Shown piece by piece: positions 36,415 to 45,608 of a DNA stretch of 64,000 nucleotides. Location: NCBI GenBank assembly GCA_030150045.1, contig JASLGM010000006.1:8295-72294 (forward strand), given 5' to 3'. The position numbers and the translations under genes are program-made. The DNA is from Taishania sp. (GTDB lineage Bacteria; Bacteroidota; Bacteroidia; Flavobacteriales_D; Crocinitomicaceae). Every line of letters begins with the position of its first letter. The stretch's first letter is position 1. The notes beneath the pieces were generated by a model. It did no database searches. It saw only the letters and a list, made by a program, of their open reading frames with translations, and had not been told where the DNA came from.

Positions 36415-36762
36415 ATGGAAGATAAAATAACAAAAACATCGGATATCAACATCAAAGTTGGGTTGAATGATAATAATTTACCACTTGCCATTAAATGGAG
36501 CGCAAGTGATACAGGAAATAATATCGCACCAGCAAAAGCGTTTATGCTTTCTATGTGGGATCATACAGCTAACAATACATTGAAAATTGATTTGTGGACA
36601 AAAGACATGTCGGTTGAAGAAATGAAACAGTTCTTTCACCAAACGCTTTTGACAATGGCAGATACATTTGAAAAAGCAACAGGAGAACACAATATCTGTG
36701 AGGATTTGAGAGATTATTGCTTCCACTTCGCAGATAAAATGGATATTTTACCAGAGAAATAA
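36415..36762 (+). CDS. gldC: Gliding motility protein GldC
   Basis: 115 residues, soluble, starting 1 bp after the gldB stop. The pattern KITKTSDINIKVGLNDNNLP, LPLAIKWSASD, MLSMWDHTANNTLKIDLWTKDMSVEEM (split) is typical of GldC. Its biochemical function is unknown; it supports gliding together with GldB. The stop shares its last base with the next gene's ATG. Confidence 0.92.
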   Translation: MEDKITKTSDINIKVGLNDNNLPLAIKWSASDTGNNIAPAKAFMLSMWDHTANNTLKIDLWTKDMSVEEMKQFFHQTLLTMADTFEKATGEHNICEDLRDYCFHFADKMDILPEK

Positions 36763-37556
36763 TGGCGATAGGCTTATTGCATAAGATGAAGGTGGAGTTG
36801 GCTGAAACCATACAGTATCACCTTCTCCTAGACCAAGAAATTTGTATGAACGATTGGGTGGGACAGGAAATAAAAATGACTTTCTCTGGAAAAATCGTGT
36901 GTTCCATTTGTGAGAAAAACATTAAAAAAACATTCCAAGATGGAATGTGTTATAGTTGTTTCATGAATGCTCCTCAAGCAAGTGAATGTATATTACGACC
37001 TGAACTTTGCCGTGCGCATCTTGGAGAAGGTAGGGATGTGCAATGGGAAGAAGCTAATCATAATCAGCCACACATTGTTTATCTTGCAGCATCAGATGTG
37101 GTCAAAGTAGGGGTGACACGACAGACACAAATTCCAACGCGTTGGATTGATCAAGGAGCAAAAAGCGTCATTCGACTTGCTGAAGTGCCTAATAGATACG
37201 AAGCTGGTAGATTAGAAGTTGAATTAAAAGCGTTCTTCACCGATAAAACCAATTGGCAACGTATGCTTAAGAATCAAATCGATGAAAACATAGATCTAGA
37301 AGAAGAGAAATGGGGCTTGCACGATCAATTACCGCAAGATTTAACTCAATTCTTCTCCGAAAATGATGAAGTTACTACCTTGAATTATCCAGTTTTGAAT
37401 TATCCAACTAAGGTTACATCATGTTCTTTTGATAAAACACCAGTCATAGAAGGAAAGCTAGATGGAATAAAAGGACAGTACCTAATCTTCTCAGACGGAA
37501 GGGTCATCAACATTAGAAAACACACAGGATACGAAGTAGAAATCGTGAAAATATAA
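36762..37556 (+). CDS. DUF2797 domain protein with zinc ribbon
   Basis: 264 residues. A four-cysteine zinc ribbon, C47-x2-C50 and C63-x2-C66, is followed by the DUF2797 region (VYLAASDVVKVGVTRQTQIPTRWIDQGA; EAGRLEVELKAFF). The KVGVT stretch resembles GIY-YIG-like folds, but catalysis is not shown. It shares 1 bp with gldC and is 3 bp from trmB, so the four genes form one operon. Function unknown. Confidence 0.82.
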   Translation: MAIGLLHKMKVELAETIQYHLLLDQEICMNDWVGQEIKMTFSGKIVCSICEKNIKKTFQDGMCYSCFMNAPQASECILRPELCRAHLGEGRDVQWEEANHNQPHIVYLAASDVVKVGVTRQTQIPTRWIDQGAKSVIRLAEVPNRYEAGRLEVELKAFFTDKTNWQRMLKNQIDENIDLEEEKWGLHDQLPQDLTQFFSENDEVTTLNYPVLNYPTKVTSCSFDKTPVIEGKLDGIKGQYLIFSDGRVINIRKHTGYEVEIVKI

Positions 37557-37559
37557 TAA

Positions 37560-38228
37560 ATGGGAAAAGATAAATTAAGAAGGTTTGCAGCAGTTAAAGA
37601 ATTCCCTAATTTTTTTGAACCAGAAATCCCACATGAATATTTCATGAAAGGAAACTGGAGAAAAGATTATTTTAAAAACGACAATCCAATTGTTCTGGAA
37701 TTAGGATGCGGTAAAGGAGAGTACTCTGTTGGATTAGGAAAACACTATCCTAACAAGAACTTTATAGGTGTAGATATCAAAGGTAACAGAATGTACATTG
37801 GAGCAACTCAAGCGCTTGCTGATGAAATGGAAAATGTCGCTTTCTGTAGAACGAAAATTGATTTCATTAACGATTGCTTCGCTGAAAACGAAGTGGATGA
37901 AATTTGGTTGACATTCTCCGACCCACAAAGGAAAAAACCAAATAAAAGATTAACCTCTCCACCGTTTATTGCACGCTATTTAAAAATGCTAAAACCAGGG
38001 GGAATTATCCATCTGAAAACAGATTCAGATATTTTGTTTGAATATACCGAAGAACAAATTAAAGAGCATAATTACGAATGCCTTGAACTAACTTGGGATT
38101 TGTACGCAACGTTACCCGAAGATCTTGATCCAACAACAAAAGAGATTTTACATATTAAAACACATTACGAAAAACTCTTTACTTCAAAAGGATATAAAAT
38201 TAAATACTGTAAATTCCGTGTTCATTAA
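37560..38228 (+). CDS. trmB: tRNA (guanosine(46)-N7)-methyltransferase
   Basis: 222 residues. SAM motif VLELGCGKGEYS (about 46-56), then NFIGVDIKGNRM and the TrmB-typical motif IWLTFSDPQRKKPNKRL (about 116-132). Methylates G46 of tRNA. Last gene of the gldB-gldC-DUF2797-trmB operon; it converges on the PNGase-like gene with an 18-bp gap and no obvious terminator. Confidence 0.95.
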   Translation: MGKDKLRRFAAVKEFPNFFEPEIPHEYFMKGNWRKDYFKNDNPIVLELGCGKGEYSVGLGKHYPNKNFIGVDIKGNRMYIGATQALADEMENVAFCRTKIDFINDCFAENEVDEIWLTFSDPQRKKPNKRLTSPPFIARYLKMLKPGGIIHLKTDSDILFEYTEEQIKEHNYECLELTWDLYATLPEDLDPTTKEILHIKTHYEKLFTSKGYKIKYCKFRVH

Positions 38229-38246
38229 ATGCATTACAGCTAATAT

Positions 38247-39938
38247 TTAATAAATGATTTGCCCAGAAATAAACCACATGTTCTGGGCATTTTCATTAGA
38301 AGGCTCTTCTGGAATCACAATGCGAAGTTCATGACGACCTGCTTTTAAAGGACCTAAAGGAATAAAATAAGGATTCGTAACCTGACCAGGGCACCAATTC
38401 GAACGGCTAAAATCTGACGAACTTAATCCATTCTTGAAATTACCACTTGCAGGATTCTGTAAACGATAACTCCCGCAATCAGAACGCCACGGATACATTT
38501 TGTAAACCAAATTCCCATCAAGGGAAATACTATTCGTTTTAAACTGAAATTCATCACCACCACTATATCCTCCATGCCCAGTAGAGGTATACCTAAAAAC
38601 AACATTTTCTTGATCTTCAGTTAAATCAAAGGAAAGCGTCACACCAGCTGTGTCTATAAAATGATGTGGATAAGCATTGCCCTGCATCTCTAAAACAGGA
38701 ACAGAATACATCAAAGAAATAACCGTTTTTTGTGTTGTAGATTCTCCCGGATGAAGCGTAATATTTGCCGAAACTTCATGACCATATTTTGTCCATGTAC
38801 CAATATTTATACCTAAGTACACCTTCTTACCCGAAAGCAGTGATTTATAATGAGTGATGTCCTGGCGAAAGTCACTTTTTTCAGCCCAATCTTTCCCCTT
38901 TAGATCAACTGTGTTATAATGTCCAATACCAAACGAAGTAAAAAAACGCATAAGCTCAAATGGAGGTGAAAAATCTCCGCTCGCAACCGTCCCATTATGT
39001 TTTCCAGAACCAACAGGATAACTTGGTAAATCTGAAAAAAGCGTTGGTAAAGTAGGACCGATTTGTTTAAATTGATCCTCTGTCATTAGAAAAACAGACC
39101 CCGTTCTATCGTACGCATCGCCAGTAGATTTATGGCTTACATCTAGAAATATCAATTCATCCGACAACGTTGGAAACGTCATTTCTCGAATCACCAAGGT
39201 GCCATTCGAAAAATGTAAAAAAGAATCCGAATATGACGCCTCAGGTTGGAAACCCAGAGACAAATTTTCAAAAACAGGTAAGGTCACAAACGAATTGCGA
39301 AATTGTTCATCCGCATAATCCAAAGAACTAAGAAAGTCAACGGGAACAGGTGGAATAAACGACATCTTTTGCTTCTTTATTACACTGATTTTTGAAGCTG
39401 TAATAACACGCGTATTGTTCGAATTGTATTCCAAAACCACCCCGTTTTCAACCCCTAAAGAGGTAGGTCCAGCATTTCCCTTAATCTCCTGTGTAATCCA
39501 CAGTTGAATTTGATTCGAAAATACCGTTGCACGATATAGCGTACAGGCATAACCTAAAATCGATTTTGTTTGGTTCGTTTTTTCAAATACCACCCGTTTA
39601 CTACTCGTGCTATCCACATTCCAAATCAGACGATTTCCCTTTAAAACTGTTCCTTGGTAGAATGTTTTAGGGTTCAAAATAATGCTCAAATGATCATTGT
39701 TTTCCGCCGATTTATAGAAAAAAGAACGCCTACTTATATACACTTTTCCATCCGGAGAGAGTAAAGCCATGCGTGCATTATCCGCCGTATAAGGAATAGT
39801 TTGTTTCCCTTGTTCGCTCGAAGTATACTCAATTTGAATGTAGTGACTTTGTGAAAAAGAAAGGAAACTAAAAAACATAAACAGTATCGTTGTCACTAAT
39901 AAACGTGTTATGCAAATAAAGGAAATAAATGTTTTCAT
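38247..39938 (-). CDS. Secreted GLPGLI-like / PNGase F-like fusion protein
   Basis: 563 residues from the ATG at 39938, which gives the signal segment MKTFISFICITRLLVTTILF followed by SFSQ; a start 13 codons upstream (39977) is possible. Residues about 30-215 resemble a GLPGLI/DUF4412 domain (ILGYACTLYRATVF; VENGVVLEYNSN). Residues about 245-560 resemble peptide-N-glycosidase F: AYDRTGSVFLM (Asp277, likely the PNGase F Asp60 position), GHGGYSGGDEFQ (Glu463, likely Glu206) and RSDCGSYRLQNP with RSNWCPGQVT. It would cleave N-glycans from outside proteins or a related amide. Fusion of the two domains is unusual. Confidence 0.78.
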   Translation of the reverse strand: MKTFISFICITRLLVTTILFMFFSFLSFSQSHYIQIEYTSSEQGKQTIPYTADNARMALLSPDGKVYISRRSFFYKSAENNDHLSIILNPKTFYQGTVLKGNRLIWNVDSTSSKRVVFEKTNQTKSILGYACTLYRATVFSNQIQLWITQEIKGNAGPTSLGVENGVVLEYNSNNTRVITASKISVIKKQKMSFIPPVPVDFLSSLDYADEQFRNSFVTLPVFENLSLGFQPEASYSDSFLHFSNGTLVIREMTFPTLSDELIFLDVSHKSTGDAYDRTGSVFLMTEDQFKQIGPTLPTLFSDLPSYPVGSGKHNGTVASGDFSPPFELMRFFTSFGIGHYNTVDLKGKDWAEKSDFRQDITHYKSLLSGKKVYLGINIGTWTKYGHEVSANITLHPGESTTQKTVISLMYSVPVLEMQGNAYPHHFIDTAGVTLSFDLTEDQENVVFRYTSTGHGGYSGGDEFQFKTNSISLDGNLVYKMYPWRSDCGSYRLQNPASGNFKNGLSSSDFSRSNWCPGQVTNPYFIPLGPLKAGRHELRIVIPEEPSNENAQNMWFISGQIIY

Positions 39939-40004
39939 AATTGATAATGAAAATACAGATATTATTTTGGATAGCATATAAAAATCTACAGAAGTATTTT
40001 TTTT

Positions 40005-40150
40005 GGCAGCCTATTTCGGTTTACGCGCTTTAGTAAATTCCCGCAAAATAGTTCATGCTAAAGTTTGCCATGTGCTTCCTTTGGGCGCAGTGGCAAACTT
40101 GCATTCACATCTTTTGCGGTTCATTTAGCTATCGCGCTTCATCCGGGCTG
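40005..40150 (+). repeat. Dispersed element A, copy 3 (146 bp)
   Basis: GGCAGCC at the left end and CCGGGCTG at the right. This copy shows nested perfect arms best: CCGCAAAA (40041-40048) / TTTTGCGG (40112-40119) outside, AGTTTGCCA (40062-40070) / TGGCAAACT (40091-40099) inside, enclosing the core GTGCTTCCTTTGGGCGCAG. It lies between divergent genes, unlike the other copies. The rest of the 398-bp gap is AT-rich; I see no other gene in it. Confidence 0.78.
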
Positions 40151-40307
40151 ATGCGTTCACCTTAATGAATTAAATTTCCTCGATTGAATAAAATCAAGGT
40201 GATGCTTCTGTTTTCGTTATGAATTAGAGTGGAATCTAATTCAAACACCTAATAAATGGCTTTTGACACAAGGAAAAAGAAATAAAAGTAACTTTAGTAG
40301 ATTTCAT

Positions 40308-40315
40308 TAACTTTG
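40308..40315 (+). promoter_or_regulatory. -7 box for the OMP-Nif3-zinc-ribbon operon
   Basis: TAACTTTG matches TAnnTTTG. The TTG that a longer reading frame would use (40313-40315) lies inside this box, so the real start is the ATG at 40337, 21 nt beyond it. Confidence 0.5.
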
Positions 40316-40336
40316 GAAATTCGTAAAACAACGATT

Positions 40337-41101
40337 ATGAAATTATTAAAATGGGCTTCTTTTGGATTTGCACTGCTTTGCGCAAACGTTTCTATTTCAC
40401 AAATTGTTATTGGTGAACAAGAAGAATTAGTAAAAGACACGAAGAAAGTTAAAGGACCAAAAGATAAAATAGAAGACAATACCAATTTTACAACAGAAAT
40501 ATTTTTTGGTGCTGGTGTAATGCGTACATTTCGTAATATTTCTCCAAATCCAAATGAATTATTTGGTAAACCATTGGGAGAACGCGCAAACGAACAAGCA
40601 ATGGTGCGGCCAGAATTCTATTTAGGAATACGTAAAAAGTTAAATGGATTCTTAATGATCGAAGGAAATGTTCGTTATTTACAAAGTGGAGAGAAGTACG
40701 CCTTTTCATCACCAGATTCAACCCATAATTATTCAGTAATCTACAATGAATTAGGTGTTGGATTGAAATTATTCTACTATAAAACAATCAAAAAAGTGGA
40801 CATTCTAGTCGGTGCAGGATTAATGCCTACGTTTAGAATGAAGATGAAGCGCCAGGATCATTTTGTAACGAGTGCAGGAAAAGAAATTGATCACGAAGAC
40901 AAATCAAAAAATGGGCTTAATAATGTTGGGGTAAACGTTGCTGCTAATGCAGGAATACAATACAATGTACATCCTCGCGTTGGACTTTTTGCTATGTTTG
41001 AATATAGATATAACCTTACAAATACTTTCTTGAAATACGAACCTTACAAACACCACTTGAATGGAATTGGTGCATCGTTTGGCGTTTCTATAAAAATGTA
41101 A
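40337..41101 (+). CDS. Predicted outer-membrane beta-barrel protein
   Basis: 254 residues from the ATG at 40337: a signal peptide (MKLLKWASFGFALLCANVSISQ) starts there, whereas the longer TTG frame starts inside a promoter box. A Lys/Asp-rich segment (DTKKVKGPKDKIED) precedes barrel-like strands (TEIFFGAGVMRTFRN; GLFAMFEYRYNLTN), ending SFGVSIKM. It lies 3 bp before the Nif3-like gene, so they are co-transcribed. No family name is secure. Confidence 0.72.
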   Translation: MKLLKWASFGFALLCANVSISQIVIGEQEELVKDTKKVKGPKDKIEDNTNFTTEIFFGAGVMRTFRNISPNPNELFGKPLGERANEQAMVRPEFYLGIRKKLNGFLMIEGNVRYLQSGEKYAFSSPDSTHNYSVIYNELGVGLKLFYYKTIKKVDILVGAGLMPTFRMKMKRQDHFVTSAGKEIDHEDKSKNGLNNVGVNVAANAGIQYNVHPRVGLFAMFEYRYNLTNTFLKYEPYKHHLNGIGASFGVSIKM

Positions 41102-41104
41102 ACC

Positions 41105-42199
41105 ATGCGCATATCAGAAGTTATTCAATTTTTAGAATCCATTGCCCCGCGTTCTAGTCAAGAATCGTATGATAATTCAGGGCTGTTGGTCGGTGACGCA
41201 AGTACATCACTTACTTCAGCATTAATTTGTTTAGATTCTCTTGAAACTATTGTTGACGAAGCCATTGAGCAAGGAGCAAACTTGATCATTGCGCATCATC
41301 CCATTATTTTTAAAGGATTAAAAAAGTTAACAGGTGCTAATTATATTGAGAGGGTTATTGCTAAATGCATAAAAAATGATATTGCACTTTATGCAATTCA
41401 TACTAATCTAGATAGTTATCGCTTTGGGGTGAGTCACGAAATGGCAAATCGTTTAGGTTTGGTGCAACAACGTATCTTAGACCCCAAAAGTGGAGTGTTA
41501 CAAAAAATCACTGTTTTTCTCCCTAAAACACACCTGGAGGAAATAACCAACGCCATGTATCACGCTGGTGCTGGACAGTTAGGTAATTATCATTCATGTA
41601 GTTTTCAAGTAGAAGGAGTAGGGACATTTACTCCAGGAACAACTGCACAACCTTTTGTTGGTGAAGCGAACATAGCAGAAACTATTCAGGAAGTTAGAGT
41701 GGAGTGTGTCGTTTCTAAGCATGTAAGCAGAGCAGTAGTGCAAGCAATGAAGAAAGCGCATCCTTACGAAGAGGTAGCTTACGATCTTATTGAATTGAGT
41801 AATGACAACGCTTATGAAGGAGCTGGAATAATAGGAGAATTAGAAATGGAAATGGAAACCATGGATTTCCTTCAAAAAATAAAAGAAACTTTCGAGTGTG
41901 GAACCGTTAGATTTACAAATCCAGTAAAAAAAACAGTAAAGACGATTGCACTTTGTGGTGGATCAGGATCTTTTTTATTAGGAAAAGCCTTGGCTCAAAA
42001 AGCAGACTTATATCTTACTGCGGACTTTAAATACCATGAGTTTTTCGATGCCGAAGACAAAATTGTGATTGCTGATATTGGACATTATGAGTCTGAACAA
42101 TTTACAATTCAACTTTTAGGTGCTATTTTGAAGAAAAATTTTCCTAACTTTGCATTTCGTTTAACGAAGAAAAATACGAATCCAATAAATTATTTATAA
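41105..42199 (+). CDS. Nif3-like dinuclear metal center protein
   Basis: 364 residues, including an inserted PII-like domain that is common in this family. Metal-binding motifs: NLIIAHHPIIFKG (His64/His65 region), AIHTNLDSY and ADIGHYESEQF near the C terminus. The family (YbgI/Nif3, sometimes called GTP cyclohydrolase I type 2) has an unknown substrate. It is followed 3 bp later by the zinc-ribbon gene, a conserved pairing. Confidence 0.9.
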   Translation: MRISEVIQFLESIAPRSSQESYDNSGLLVGDASTSLTSALICLDSLETIVDEAIEQGANLIIAHHPIIFKGLKKLTGANYIERVIAKCIKNDIALYAIHTNLDSYRFGVSHEMANRLGLVQQRILDPKSGVLQKITVFLPKTHLEEITNAMYHAGAGQLGNYHSCSFQVEGVGTFTPGTTAQPFVGEANIAETIQEVRVECVVSKHVSRAVVQAMKKAHPYEEVAYDLIELSNDNAYEGAGIIGELEMEMETMDFLQKIKETFECGTVRFTNPVKKTVKTIALCGGSGSFLLGKALAQKADLYLTADFKYHEFFDAEDKIVIADIGHYESEQFTIQLLGAILKKNFPNFAFRLTKKNTNPINYL

Positions 42200-42202
42200 T
42201 AT

Positions 42203-42949
42203 ATGGCAACTGCAACGAAAAAAGAGGCATCTGTAGCGGAAAAATTAGACGCTCTTTATCAACTTCAAGTAATTGATTCTGAAATTGATAGAATTCGTAC
42301 TGTTCGTGGTGAGCTTCCTTTGGAAGTAGAAGACCTTGAAGACGAAGTAGGTGGGCTTGAAACTCGCATTGCCAAAATGGTAGAAGAGGTAAAAGAGAGT
42401 GAAACTGAAGTTTCAGATAGAAAAAATGCTACCAAAGATGCTGAAGCGGCTATCGCTAAGTACAAAGAGCAACAAAATAATGTTCGTAATAACCGTGAGT
42501 TTGAATCCATCGCTAAAGAAGTTGAATTCTTAGAATTGGAAATTAAATTACACGATAAAAAATCGAAAGAAGCGAAAGTTAAAATCGCTCAGAAAAAAGA
42601 AGTGTTAGATGAGGTGAAGGCAAAATTCGCTTTAAGAAAAGAAGATTTAGCTACTAAAAAAGCTGAATTGGATGAAATCATTGCTGAAACACAAAAAGAC
42701 GAAGAGGTACTTACTGAGCAATCTAACAAAGCAAAAGAAAGTATTGAAGGACGTTTGGTTGTAGCTTATAGCCGTTTGCGCCAAAATGCAAAAAATGGTT
42801 TAGCTGTAGTACAAGTACAACGTGATTCTTGTGGAGGTTGTTTTAACTCTATTCCACCGCAAAGACAATTGGATATCCAAATGAAGAAAAAGGTGATCGT
42901 TTGTGAACACTGTGGACGTATTTTGGTTCCTACTCAAATTGAAGAATAA
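42203..42949 (+). CDS. Coiled-coil zinc-ribbon protein (CT398-like)
   Basis: 248 residues. Residues about 12-190 are a long coiled coil (heptads rich in Glu/Lys), and the C terminus is a C4 zinc ribbon, DSCGGCFN ... VCEHCGRIL. Bacterial homologues of this shape are often encoded beside Nif3, as here, and may bind RNA polymerase or flagellar/secretion parts in other phyla. In this genome the role is unknown. Confidence 0.85.
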   Translation: MATATKKEASVAEKLDALYQLQVIDSEIDRIRTVRGELPLEVEDLEDEVGGLETRIAKMVEEVKESETEVSDRKNATKDAEAAIAKYKEQQNNVRNNREFESIAKEVEFLELEIKLHDKKSKEAKVKIAQKKEVLDEVKAKFALRKEDLATKKAELDEIIAETQKDEEVLTEQSNKAKESIEGRLVVAYSRLRQNAKNGLAVVQVQRDSCGGCFNSIPPQRQLDIQMKKKVIVCEHCGRILVPTQIEE

Positions 42950-42968
42950 TAAACATAATTCTTAAAGA

Positions 42969-42999
42969 AAAGGCGAGTGATTACACTTGCCTTTTTTTT
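42969..42999 (+). terminator. Terminator behind the Nif3 operon
   Basis: AAAGGCGAGTG (42969-42979) / CACTTGCCTTT (42984-42994), one G-U pair, 4-nt loop, then a T-run. The right arm and T-tract overlap a longer reading frame of the helicase, which helps place the helicase start at 43017. Confidence 0.85.
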
Positions 43000-43016
43000 A
43001 TTTAAGTCAAAAAACG

Positions 43017-44243
43017 ATGAAGTTTAAAGACTATCAAATAGACGAAAGAATAAAAGAAGAATTGGATAAAATGGGTTTTGTAAGGCCTACTGATATTCAA
43101 TTCAAAGCCATTCAGCCGATTCTTGATGGAGAGGATGTAATGGCAATTGCTCAAACAGGTACAGGGAAAACAGCAGCTTTCGCTATTCCTGTATTGCATA
43201 AAATTGCACAAGCAAAAACACGAAAAAGACAACGCTATGTACGTGCCATTGTGATGGTTCCGACAAGAGAATTGGCTATGCAAATAACAGAGGTGTTTAA
43301 GAAAATTGCTAATCAAATTCCCGTAAGTATTTTTGGCTTATTTGGAGGCGTTGAGCAAGAGCAACAAATCCGAAAATTTGAATTAGGCGTGGACGTGTTG
43401 GTGACAACACCAGGTAGGATGTTTGACCTTATTTCTCAAGGGCATATTGATGTTTCAGAAACGGAGTATCTTATTTTAGATGAAGCAGATCTAATGTTAG
43501 ACATGGGGTTCAATAAAGACATTCAAGATATATTAAAGAAAATCCCTCGAAAAAGACAAACCCTCTTTTTCTCAGCTACGATCAATAAGAAAATCAAATC
43601 TTTGGCGTATGACGTAGTGCGAAATGCTATCCGTATTCAAATTTCACCTAAAAATCCTGTTTCTCAACATGTAGAACATTCGGTGGCTATGGTAGAAATG
43701 GATGATAAACGTTTCTTCTTAGAGAATATTCTTAAAGAATATGAGGAGGAACGTATTTTGGTTTTCGTCCGTACTAAAGTGCGCGCTGGTCGAGTTGTTG
43801 CAGCTATGGAAAGAGTAGGTGTTAAAACGGAAGAGATTCACGGTGGTAAAGAACAAAATGAACGTATTGAGATATTAGATCGTTTCAGAAATGGAGAGAC
43901 ACGTGTTTTAATTACAACTGATTTGACGGCACGAGGAATTGATATTCCAAATGTAGATTTTGTAATCAATTATGACATTCCTGATGAACCGGAAAACTAT
44001 GTTCACCGATGTGGAAGAACGGGAAGGGGAGAGAAGTTTGGACAAGCGATTAGTTTTTGTGCAAAAGAGGAAAAAGAATATTTAAAGGCAATTGAAGAGT
44101 ATACAGGGGATGAAATCAATCATTATGAATTGACTTCCGCTGATTATAAAGAGATTGTAATGGATACCGAAGATCAAACATGGAATTGGCAGCGTTTGAT
44201 TGATGAAGATAATGCATTTAAAAATACGGGAGAAAATTGGTGA
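43017..44243 (+). CDS. DEAD/DEAH-box RNA helicase
   Basis: 408 residues from the ATG at 43017. Motif I AQTGTGKT (about 45-52), PTRELA, motif II DEAD (LDEADLML), SAT, TTDLTARGIDIP and HRCGRTGR are all present. The protein is short, lacking a long C-terminal extension. RNA substrate unknown; such helicases remodel mRNA or rRNA, often in the cold. It converges on murB across element A copy 4 and a terminator. Confidence 0.95.
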   Translation: MKFKDYQIDERIKEELDKMGFVRPTDIQFKAIQPILDGEDVMAIAQTGTGKTAAFAIPVLHKIAQAKTRKRQRYVRAIVMVPTRELAMQITEVFKKIANQIPVSIFGLFGGVEQEQQIRKFELGVDVLVTTPGRMFDLISQGHIDVSETEYLILDEADLMLDMGFNKDIQDILKKIPRKRQTLFFSATINKKIKSLAYDVVRNAIRIQISPKNPVSQHVEHSVAMVEMDDKRFFLENILKEYEEERILVFVRTKVRAGRVVAAMERVGVKTEEIHGGKEQNERIEILDRFRNGETRVLITTDLTARGIDIPNVDFVINYDIPDEPENYVHRCGRTGRGEKFGQAISFCAKEEKEYLKAIEEYTGDEINHYELTSADYKEIVMDTEDQTWNWQRLIDEDNAFKNTGENW

Positions 44244-44260
44244 TTTTTTGAATGATTCTC

Positions 44261-44405
44261 CAGCCCGGGCGGAGCGCGGTAGCTAAATGAACGGGAAAAT
44301 TAGTAAACGCTAATTTACTACTGCGACCAGCGGAAGCACGTGGTAAATAGCAAGTTACTTTTTTTACCGAAATTTACTAAAGCGTGTAGACCGAAATGGC
44401 TGCCC
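44261..44405 (-). repeat. Dispersed element A, copy 4 (145 bp, reverse)
   Basis: Reverse orientation: on the minus strand it starts GGGCAGCC and ends CCCGGGCTG, with core GTGCTTCCGCTGGTCGCAG. On the plus strand, arms GCTAATTTAC (44309-44318) / GTAAATAGC (44343-44351) pair around the core. On the minus strand it lies downstream of the murB terminator, the same arrangement as copies 1 and 2 with valS and the ferredoxin gene. Confidence 0.75.
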
Positions 44406-44455
44406 AATAAAAATGATAGACATCATTTCCTTTATTAAGAGGGATTAGAAAAAGA

Positions 44456-44490
44456 AAAATCCTGTAATCTTCGGACTACAGGATTTTTTT
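44456..44490. terminator. Bidirectional terminator, helicase/murB
   Basis: AAAATCCTGTA (44456-44466) / TACAGGATTTT (44477-44487) with a 10-nt loop and T-runs. It lies 21 bp from the murB stop. Confidence 0.82.
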
Positions 44491-44511
44491 ATGTGTGAAT
44501 CATTTTGTTGA

Positions 44512-45519
44512 TTACATGATGTTTACTTCGCGTTCTAAGGTGATGTTGAAAAGGGATTCAATGGAAGAAATAATGCGAGAAGAGAGATTTAAAATATCTT
44601 TTCCATCCGCGTTTCCATAGTTGACCAATACCAATGCTTGGTTTTTATGGACGCCAAATTCACCTTCTGTCTTTCCTTTCCAACCAGCGTTTTCGATCAG
44701 CCAACCTGCAGGTATTTTCACGGTTTCTTCGTTAATTGGGTAGGCTGGTGCGTTAGGGTATTTCTGTAAAATAGCGTTGTAGACCTCTTTTTTGACTACT
44801 GGATTTTTGAAAAAACTCCCGGCGTTTCCTATTTCTGCTGGGTTTGGAAGTTTACTTTGGCGAATGTTGATGACGGCTTGACTTACATCTTTTATGTTTG
44901 GAGTTGTAATCCCCATTTTTGATAACTCGTCATTTATGGCACCGTAACTTGTGTTTATTTTTGGGTTCTTGTGTAAAACGAAAGTTACGCTGATAATGAT
45001 GTATTTATTCTTTAATTCACGTTTAAAAATACTTTCTCTGTATCCGAATGCGCAGGTTTTTGCATCAAACGATTTGATTTTACCCGAGCTAATTTCTAGG
45101 GCTTCTAGTGAGTGGAATACGTCTTTAATTTCTACACCATATGCACCAATGTTTTGCATAGGGGAAGCGCCTACGGAGCCTGGGATTAGGGAAAGGTTTT
45201 CAATACCACCCCAATTGTTATCTACGGCGTGTTGTACAAATGTATGCCATACTTCACCAGCGGAGGCCTTAACAAAAACAAGGTCTTCATTTTGATCAAT
45301 TACGGTGATGCCTTTTAATTCGTTTTTTAATACAACTCCGTCGAAGGGTTGTGTAAACAAAAGGTTGCTACCCCCTCCTAATATGAGTAAGTTTTTGTCT
45401 TTTATGTTTTTTGTTAATAGCTGTTGTAATTCTTCAATAGATTGAAAGGAATACATTGCTTTAACCCAAGCCGGAACGCCAAATGTGGTGTGTTTCGAAA
45501 TGTTGATGTAGTTGATCAT
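44512..45519 (-). CDS. murB: UDP-N-acetylmuramate dehydrogenase
   Basis: 335 residues. FAD-linked reduction of UDP-GlcNAc-enolpyruvate in peptidoglycan synthesis. FAD-binding pattern LILGGGSNLLF, then LSLIPGSVGASPMQNIGAYGVE, YRESIFK, GNAGSFFKNPVV and the end part PAGWLIENAGWKG. Length fits type I MurB. The ATG lies 4 nt from a TAATTTTG box. Confidence 0.96.
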   Translation of the reverse strand: MINYINISKHTTFGVPAWVKAMYSFQSIEELQQLLTKNIKDKNLLILGGGSNLLFTQPFDGVVLKNELKGITVIDQNEDLVFVKASAGEVWHTFVQHAVDNNWGGIENLSLIPGSVGASPMQNIGAYGVEIKDVFHSLEALEISSGKIKSFDAKTCAFGYRESIFKRELKNKYIIISVTFVLHKNPKINTSYGAINDELSKMGITTPNIKDVSQAVINIRQSKLPNPAEIGNAGSFFKNPVVKKEVYNAILQKYPNAPAYPINEETVKIPAGWLIENAGWKGKTEGEFGVHKNQALVLVNYGNADGKDILNLSSRIISSIESLFNITLEREVNIM

Positions 45520-45523
45520 GTTT

Positions 45524-45531
45524 CAAAATTA
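45524..45531 (-). promoter_or_regulatory. murB -7 box, 4 nt before the start codon
   Basis: Reads TAATTTTG on the minus strand, followed by AAAC and the ATG (45519-45517). This is the same 4-nt spacing as at purK and ftsY, implying little or no leader. The -33 element is unclear. Confidence 0.5.
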
Positions 45532-45608
45532 CGTATTGTAAGTCAAAAAAAAGGATTTAATGTGGTTGAATTCCTTCGAAACACCTAAAATCTTATTAAT
45601 TTTAAAGT

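Noticed and set aside
42987..43016. Longer helicase frame starting at TTG 42987
   Set aside because: It begins in the right arm of the terminator of the previous operon.
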